A stretch of DNA of 64,000 nucleotides from assembly GCA_017531505.1 (NCBI GenBank), contig JAFXKX010000008.1:1-64000 (forward strand), given 5' to 3'. The first letter of the stretch is position 1. The number at the start of each line of letters is the position of its first letter. The notes under the pieces were generated by a model, which had not been told where the DNA came from, ran no database searches, and saw only the letters and a list, made by a program, of their open reading frames with translations. The position numbers were made by a program, and so were the translations under genes. Of this stretch, positions 59,633-64,000 are shown piece after piece. The stretch comes from Clostridia bacterium. GTDB taxonomy: Bacteria > Bacillota > Clostridia > Christensenellales > Christensenellaceae.

Positions 59633-60444
59633 TTACTCTGCCAACGGCTGATCTGCAGTTGCTGCATCCATCAGCTGTTGACGCTGCTCGCGGGACAAGC
59701 CTGCCAGGATCTCGTTGATGTCATCGGTCAGGTCGCTGCCCTTCTTCAGACCCACTGCCACGGAGCTGTCTGCCGGATCACACGCAAAGCCCTGTCCAGT
59801 GCAAACTGCACATAGGTGAGGTCGCTGTTGGCGGATGCTGCCGAGATCGCGCCGGGCAGTTCGGATACATATCCGTCAATATTGCCGGACTGCAGCGATA
59901 CGATCATCGTGGGGAAGTCTGCCATTGCCATCTGTATATCTGCATCGGGGATCTGATCGATCACGGTATAGTGGAAGGTGTTGAGCTGTCCGGTGATCCG
60001 CGCCCCTGCGAAATCTGCCAGCGATGCCGCATTGGCATAAGGGGAATCCGCTCTGACTACGATAACCAGTTCGCTCTCATAATATGCATCGGTAAAATCA
60101 ATGGTCGCCTTACGCTCCTCCGTGGGGCTCATACCGGCAATGATCGCATCGATCTTATCAGACTGTACTGCCATGGACAAACCGTCCCACTCTATCTTCT
60201 CGATCACCAGTTCCTTACCCAGACCATCCGCGATCATCTGCGCGATACGCACATCATAACCGTCGGCATAACCGGAACCGTCGGCAATTTCCACCGCGGT
60301 GTCGCTGTCTTCTGTTTGTGTCCAGTTGAAGGGTGCATAGTTGCACTCCATACCAACCACAAATGTGTTGTCGTCCTTGCTGCCGCAGCCCGCCATACAA
60401 ATAACCAACATCAGCGCTGTCAGCATAGCCATTACTCTTCTCAT
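59633..60444 (-). pseudogene. lysine ABC transporter solute-binding lipoprotein, frameshifted
   Basis: The intact frame from ATG 60444 encodes a lipobox signal (LVICMAGCGSKDD) and a family 3 amino-acid-binding domain (NYAPFNWTQ, GYADGYDVRIAQMIADGLG, WDGLSMAVQSDKIDAIIAGMSPTEERK). After YVQFALD the frame moves to RALRVIRQTAPWQWV and stops at 59746. With one extra G in the GGG run at about 59790-59792 the reading becomes DRGFACDPADSSVAVGLKKG and continues in the normal family C-terminus to a stop at 59633. So a one-base deletion, or a sequencing error, truncates the protein by ~35 residues. The start has GGAGG. Confidence 0.88.
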
Positions 60445-60497
60445 ACTTGTTACCTCCAAAAAATATTGTAAATATGTTCTGTGGGAAAAATCCCAAC

Positions 60498-60523
60498 AAA
60501 AAAACCGAAGACTGCGCTCCGGT
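60498..60523 (-). terminator. lysine riboswitch terminator
   Basis: On the minus strand ACCGGAG-CGCAGT-CTTCGGT is followed by TTTTTT, between the aptamer and the binding-protein start. Confidence 0.82.
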
Positions 60524-60557
60524 CAACAACTTACAATATCTTTGCAAGCAACAGGCC

Positions 60558-60727
60558 GATAGCGCACCATGACAATTCTGCCATGACAGTCACCGGGATA
60601 TTCTCCCGCTGCCCAATTACCGCACCGACAACCGATGCCATAATTTCGGCGGCCGCCCCTTTCCCGTCGGATCTTCGCCCGTTGTGTGGCTCCCCGACGC
60701 TACTCTTTACAAGCCGCGCCTCTATCT
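60558..60727 (-). ncRNA. lysine riboswitch (L-box)
   Basis: The minus strand has the lysine-box blocks in order: AGATAGAGGCGCGG, GAGTAGCGTCGG, GGAAAGGGGCGGCCGCCGAA, GGCATCGGTTGTCGGTGC, CCCGGTGACTGTCATGGCAG and a closing GGTGCGCTATC that pairs with the first block. Spacing of about 170 nt fits the class. It is preceded by a consensus promoter and followed by a terminator, so lysine is inferred to shut off the ABC transporter operon. Confidence 0.93.
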
Positions 60728-60754
60728 GCGTGTATTCGATTTTTCTTGTGTATA

Positions 60755-60783
60755 AATATAATCTCGCCTGTATGTTTTGTCAA
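60755..60783 (-). promoter_or_regulatory. promoter of the lysine transporter operon
   Basis: On the minus strand perfect TTGACA (60778-60783), 17 bp and TATATT (60755-60760), about 28 bp before the riboswitch. Confidence 0.85.
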
Positions 60784-60856
60784 TACATATATTTTACTTT
60801 TTTTAAAAAAACTTTTTTTCGTCCCGTGCCTCCGTACGGTTATGCTTCTCTGTGCG

Positions 60857-60885
60857 TTGACTTTCCTCGCCGACTGCCGTATAGT
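60857..60885 (+). promoter_or_regulatory. promoter of the CBS-pair gene
   Basis: TTGACT (60857-60862), 17 bp and TATAGT (60880-60885), 20 bp before the start codon. GAGAGGAG is the SD. Confidence 0.8.
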
Positions 60886-60905
60886 ATTAGTGAGAGGAGC
60901 GTTCT

Positions 60906-61346
60906 ATGAATATTGCTTTTTTTCTGACACCCAAAAGCGAAGTCGCTTTTTTATATGATGATTTTTCCATCCGCCAGGGTTTGGAGAAAATGCTGCATCA
61001 CGGGTATACCGCGATTCCGGTCATTACACGGGACAGCAAATATATCGGCACCGTCAGCGAAGGTGATTTCCTGCGCTATATCCTGCGGGATGGCGGCAAA
61101 GGTCTTTCGGATGCCGGTATGCGCAAACTGGAAAATGTGACAATTGCACAGGTATTGCTGCCCAAAAGCACACCCAACCCGGCTGTCCGCATTACGCAGA
61201 CCACTATGGAACTGCTTGTTCAGGCTATGCACCAGAACTTTATCCCTGTCGTAGATGACTATGATTCTTTTATCGGTATCGTCACCAGAAAAGATATCAT
61301 TAACTATTTTTATCGGGAAACCGCTGCAGAGCGCACCAGTTTCTGA
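60906..61346 (+). CDS. stand-alone CBS-domain pair protein
   Basis: The 146-residue protein is a Bateman module: CBS 1 (LEKMLHHGYTAIPVITRDSKYIGTVSEGDFL) and CBS 2 (ELLVQAMHQNFIPVVDDYDSFIGIVTRKDII), preceded by FFLTPKSEVAFLYDD, the N-terminus of CbpB-type proteins. CBS pairs bind adenine nucleotides or c-di-AMP; CbpB of Firmicutes signals c-di-AMP levels to Rel. The ligand here is inferred only. Single-gene unit with its own promoter and terminator. Confidence 0.87.
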   Translation: MNIAFFLTPKSEVAFLYDDFSIRQGLEKMLHHGYTAIPVITRDSKYIGTVSEGDFLRYILRDGGKGLSDAGMRKLENVTIAQVLLPKSTPNPAVRITQTTMELLVQAMHQNFIPVVDDYDSFIGIVTRKDIINYFYRETAAERTSF

Positions 61347-61349
61347 TTT

Positions 61350-61378
61350 TACACGCTGCGTAAGCAGCGTGTTTTTTT
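61350..61378 (+). terminator. terminator after the CBS-pair gene
   Basis: ACACGCTGC-gtaa-GCAGCGTGTTTTTTT. Confidence 0.9.
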
Positions 61379-61382
61379 GCAC

Positions 61383-61421
61383 AACAAAAATACAGCAGAG
61401 ATCTCTGCTGTATTTTTGTTT
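61383..61421 (-). terminator. terminator after the HtrA gene
   Basis: ACAAAAATACAGCAGAGA/TCTCTGCTGTATTTTTGT is a long perfect palindrome just after the minus-strand stop at 61428. Confidence 0.9.
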
Positions 61422-61427
61422 GAAAGT

Positions 61428-62654
61428 TTACTCATCGGCACTGATCAGCGTCAGGGCAGTATCCATATACGCCCCGTTTCTCCAGAAGCGAACAGAGATC
61501 TGCGTGCCCGGCGCTTTGCCGTTGAGTATATTTTTGATCACCGTATCCGACGTGACTTCCACACCTTCCACAGCCGTGATAACATCGCCTGCCTGCAAGG
61601 TGCCTGCCTGCGGGTTCTCCACAGAACTTACATAAAAGCCCGGCTTCAGATTATAGTGTGCGGCCACCAGTTCATCGATCACCATACCGGTGACTCCCAG
61701 ACGGCTGCGTCCAGTGACTTTGCCATGCTCTTTCAGGTCTTCTACAATGGGCAATGTTTCCTGCACCGTAATCGAGAAGCCCAGACCTTCATAACCGGTC
61801 GCCACATACTTCGCGGAATTGATGCCGATCAACTGGCCCTTCATGTTGACCAGCGCACCGCCGGAGTTGCCGGGGTTGATCGCCGCATCTGTCTGGATCG
61901 TGCTGACCGTATAGCCGCTGTCAATATCCATGGGGCGATCTTTTGCGGAAACAATGCCAAAGGTGACCGAGCTGGAAAATTCCAATCCGCCCGGATTGCC
62001 GACTGCCATGACAAACTCGCCGACTTTCAGTTCCTCATAATCACCGATCTCGATGGGAGGAAGTCCGGTTTCTTCGATCTTGATCAATGCCAGATCGGTA
62101 TCTTCATCCATGCCCACCAGTTTTGCCTCACATACACGGTCGTCACTGAGTACCACTTTGATCAAGGAACTCCCCTTGACCACATGGGCGTTGGTAATGA
62201 TATATCCGTCTTGTGTATAGATAACGCCGGATCCTTCCGCCGCCAATATCAGCTGCGGCTCCTGCCCGCCCAACTGCGCAAAGGGCAGCATTTGTTTTTC
62301 CTGCTGATAGTTCTGAATGCATACTACCGAAGGGATGACCTTTTCTGCCACCTCTTCAGGCAAAAGATCCGCAATATAGTCCTGCACTCCGCCAGCCTGC
62401 TGTTCGGACAATTCGGATCGTTCCGGCAATTCCTGCTCTTCCTGTTCTTCGGTCTGCTCCTGCTGCACGGTCGATTGTTCCTGTTCTATTACACTGCTCT
62501 CTACCGGGGCAGGCGGCTCCTCCTGCATCAATTTATAGATGCCGATACCGGCGATGGCTGCCGTTGCCAAAACCGCCAATACCACAAAGATGCTTATCAA
62601 TACTCTGCCTGCACCGCGTTTTTGCTTTTTCGGGCCATTGTAAAACTCGTCCAT
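61428..62654 (-). CDS. HtrA/DegP-like membrane-anchored serine protease
   Basis: The 408-residue protein has a basic cytoplasmic N-terminus, one membrane helix (about residues 18-42), a Glu/Gln-rich low-complexity linker (residues ~45-85), a trypsin-like S1C domain with the triad in YIITNAHVVKG (His), EDTDLALIKI (Asp) and NPGNSGGALVN (Ser), and one C-terminal PDZ domain (AGTLQAGDVITAVEGVEV). It degrades misfolded exported proteins. The start at 62654 follows AAGGAGGG. No CssRS-like regulator is adjacent. Confidence 0.94.
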   Translation of the reverse strand: MDEFYNGPKKQKRGAGRVLISIFVVLAVLATAAIAGIGIYKLMQEEPPAPVESSVIEQEQSTVQQEQTEEQEEQELPERSELSEQQAGGVQDYIADLLPEEVAEKVIPSVVCIQNYQQEKQMLPFAQLGGQEPQLILAAEGSGVIYTQDGYIITNAHVVKGSSLIKVVLSDDRVCEAKLVGMDEDTDLALIKIEETGLPPIEIGDYEELKVGEFVMAVGNPGGLEFSSSVTFGIVSAKDRPMDIDSGYTVSTIQTDAAINPGNSGGALVNMKGQLIGINSAKYVATGYEGLGFSITVQETLPIVEDLKEHGKVTGRSRLGVTGMVIDELVAAHYNLKPGFYVSSVENPQAGTLQAGDVITAVEGVEVTSDTVIKNILNGKAPGTQISVRFWRNGAYMDTALTLISADE

Positions 62655-62763
62655 CCGATTCCCTCCTTGGGTCAAACTGTTCTTTGCATATATTATACCG
62701 CAATATTTCCCCTTGCCTGTAGATATTTTGTAAAAATTTCAACACACTCTGCTATGCAGCAGC

Positions 62764-62804
62764 AAAAAAATATGGTGCAGCAAATGCTGCACCATATCTG
62801 TTTT
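62764..62804 (-). terminator. terminator after the alcohol dehydrogenase gene
   Basis: ATATGGTGCAGCA-aa-TGCTGCACCATAT stem with an A-run on its left (T-run on the minus strand). Confidence 0.85.
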
Positions 62805-62819
62805 ATACATTGTCAGACA

Positions 62820-63920
62820 TCAGACTTCCTGCAGGTCTACGGTTACGCGGTAAGCGTCGGGAGTAGCTGCTTCGATATAAGCCTTCTGGATGTCTCTCAA
62901 GGGGATCAGTTTGCCTTCCAGAGACTTGCTTGCATCTACGATTCTGTGAGAGATCATGAATGCAGCGTCTGCAAAGTCGGATACGTCACCGCTCATGGTA
63001 CCGATGATCTCGATACGACGATAGTGGATCTCATTGGGGTTGATTTCCCATTCGGGTACAGGGTAACCTGCAGCGAACAGCAGGAATCTGCCTTCTACTC
63101 TCTTGAGCATTGCATAGCCCTGTCTGTAAGCAGCACCCAGACCTACTGCTGCGATAACAGCATCTGCACCGTAACCGTCGGTCAAGCGCATAACTTCTGC
63201 AACGGGGTCATTTGCCTTTGCATCGATAACTTCAGCAAAGCCCATGGATCTTGCTCTTTCCAATTTCTTGGGGGTCAATTCAGTGATGATAACTCTTGCA
63301 CCAAATGCGTGTGCAACCTGAGCATTTGCAATACCCATGGTGCCTGCACCGATAATAACAACGGTCTCACCGGGCTGTACGCGCAGTCTCTTCATACCGC
63401 AGATAACGGTAGCGATGGGCTCGAGGAAGCCTGCCTCGGGGGAGGGGATGGTGTTGGATACTTTAACAACAGTAGTATCCTTAACTACGCCGTAGTTTGC
63501 AAAACCGCGGGAACCCAGGAAGCCATTTACAGCGCCTCTGGACTTGCCCTTGGAAGTGCATGCGAAAGAATGACCTCTTCTGCAGTTGATGCATTCGCCG
63601 CAGCCGCCGTGTACGGGGCCTACGCGATCGCCAACTTCAAATGCGGTAACTTCTTCGCCCTTTGCGATAACAATACCGGACCACTCATGACCGCCGGCCA
63701 TGGGGAAGCCCTGGTGTTCTCTCAGACCCAGCCACTGCTGATAGTCAGTTGTACAAATCTGGCAGGTCTCCATCTTGAGCATTAGATCTCTGGGACCCAT
63801 CTCGGGCAACGGCTCTTCATGAATTTCAGCAACGTGTACGTTTCTGATCTTACCGCCGATTTCCTCGTCTACTCTTGCTTCCATAATGGCAGCAAATTTT
63901 CTGGTTTTTGGTAATTCCAT
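62820..63920 (-). CDS. zinc-dependent alcohol/polyol dehydrogenase (MDR family)
   Basis: The 366-residue medium-chain dehydrogenase has catalytic zinc ligands in ETCQICTTDYQQW and GGHEWSG, the structural-zinc cysteines GCGECINCRRGHSFAC and the Rossmann motif VVIIGAGTMGIANAQVA. The layout resembles sorbitol/threonine dehydrogenase-type enzymes that oxidise secondary alcohols with NAD(P). The N-terminus (~35 residues) is longer than usual. The start follows GAGGAGGAA. A CGCATGCG palindrome at 63964-63971 lies upstream. The substrate is unknown. Confidence 0.88.
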   Translation of the reverse strand: MELPKTRKFAAIMEARVDEEIGGKIRNVHVAEIHEEPLPEMGPRDLMLKMETCQICTTDYQQWLGLREHQGFPMAGGHEWSGIVIAKGEEVTAFEVGDRVGPVHGGCGECINCRRGHSFACTSKGKSRGAVNGFLGSRGFANYGVVKDTTVVKVSNTIPSPEAGFLEPIATVICGMKRLRVQPGETVVIIGAGTMGIANAQVAHAFGARVIITELTPKKLERARSMGFAEVIDAKANDPVAEVMRLTDGYGADAVIAAVGLGAAYRQGYAMLKRVEGRFLLFAAGYPVPEWEINPNEIHYRRIEIIGTMSGDVSDFADAAFMISHRIVDASKSLEGKLIPLRDIQKAYIEAATPDAYRVTVDLQEV

Positions 63921-64000
63921 AACGAATTTCCTCCTCTTAAATTTCTAACTCCCTCTCGGGAAACGCATGCGAACATATTTTCCCTCTTATTCGCTTTGAT

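Noticed and set aside
61377..63785. 802-codon open frame on the plus strand opposite htrA and the alcohol dehydrogenase
   Set aside because: It spans two real minus-strand genes, their terminators and the intergenic gap, and has no SD or domain; it is an antisense artefact.

Overview
The window looks like chromosomal DNA of a Bacillota bacterium, most likely a Clostridia-class gut-type anaerobe. It carries AddAB instead of RecBCD, a ThiT and a NiaX ECF S-component, NiaR, a TPP and a lysine riboswitch, a CCA-encoding tRNA gene, and the conserved neighbourhoods yybS-rplI-dnaB, rpsF-ssb-rpsR and walJ-rlmH. Promoters are standard sigma-A type (TTGACA/TATAAT, several extended -10) and intrinsic terminators are abundant. 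I see no prophage, insertion sequence or CRISPR array.

Layout. 1-1,560: the 5' end of a 16S rRNA gene reading out of the window on the minus strand, then TPP-riboswitch-controlled thiT on the plus strand. 1,590-9,670 (minus): a DUF1858 protein, a zinc-ribbon membrane protein, an MBL-fold hydrolase and addB-addA. 9,820-12,240: a domain-permuted GH3 beta-glucosidase. 12,280-16,200: an HPr-like protein, an RluA enzyme, an rRNA-type methyltransferase broken by a nonsense codon, ispE and a solute-binding protein. 16,200-20,510 (minus): yybS-rplI-dnaB plus a pseudouridine synthase-acetyltransferase fusion. 20,600-26,170 (minus): four tandem MtlD-like polyol dehydrogenase paralogues with a chorismate mutase between them; a fifth lies at 37,574. 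26,275-33,870: a lipoprotein, repeat-tailed and multi-pass membrane proteins, an M42 peptidase, a DUF4230 protein with a 26-residue upstream ORF, and an ABC exporter-like pair with an atypical ATPase. 34,030-37,490: tRNA-Arg, niaR-niaX, an Mrp ATPase and rpsF-ssb-rpsR. 39,000-44,900: a CNNM/CBS protein, YfcE phosphodiesterase, gltX, glnS and an HD protein. 44,890-48,890: three MFS paralogues. 48,950-51,870: rlmH, walJ, acpP and a fourth MFS gene under a LacI-type operator. 52,050-57,830: a GNAT-like protein, a DUF4349 lipoprotein, typA, a MIF-like protein and a Gfo/Idh/MocA oxidoreductase. 58,100-60,780: a lysine-riboswitch-controlled ABC transporter whose binding-protein gene is frameshifted. 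60,860-63,920: a CBS protein, an HtrA protease and a zinc alcohol dehydrogenase.

How the genes work together. Core functions (translation, replication restart and repair, isoprenoid and lipid carrier) are mixed with a carbohydrate/polyol theme: five MtlD-like dehydrogenases, a zinc alcohol dehydrogenase, a Gfo/Idh/MocA oxidoreductase, a beta-glucosidase and four MFS carriers. This suggests broad use of sugar alcohols or sugar acids. Three vitamin or amino-acid uptake units are each controlled by their own ligand: thiamine by a TPP riboswitch, niacin by NiaR, and lysine by a lysine riboswitch.

Most notable observations: the dehydrogenase expansion, with one member lacking the catalytic histidine and a short shared element behind the promoters; a seven-unit array with about 11-bp spacing that contains a perfect DnaA box; the synthase-GNAT fusion; the degenerate ABC ATPase; and two genes apparently disrupted by single-base changes.
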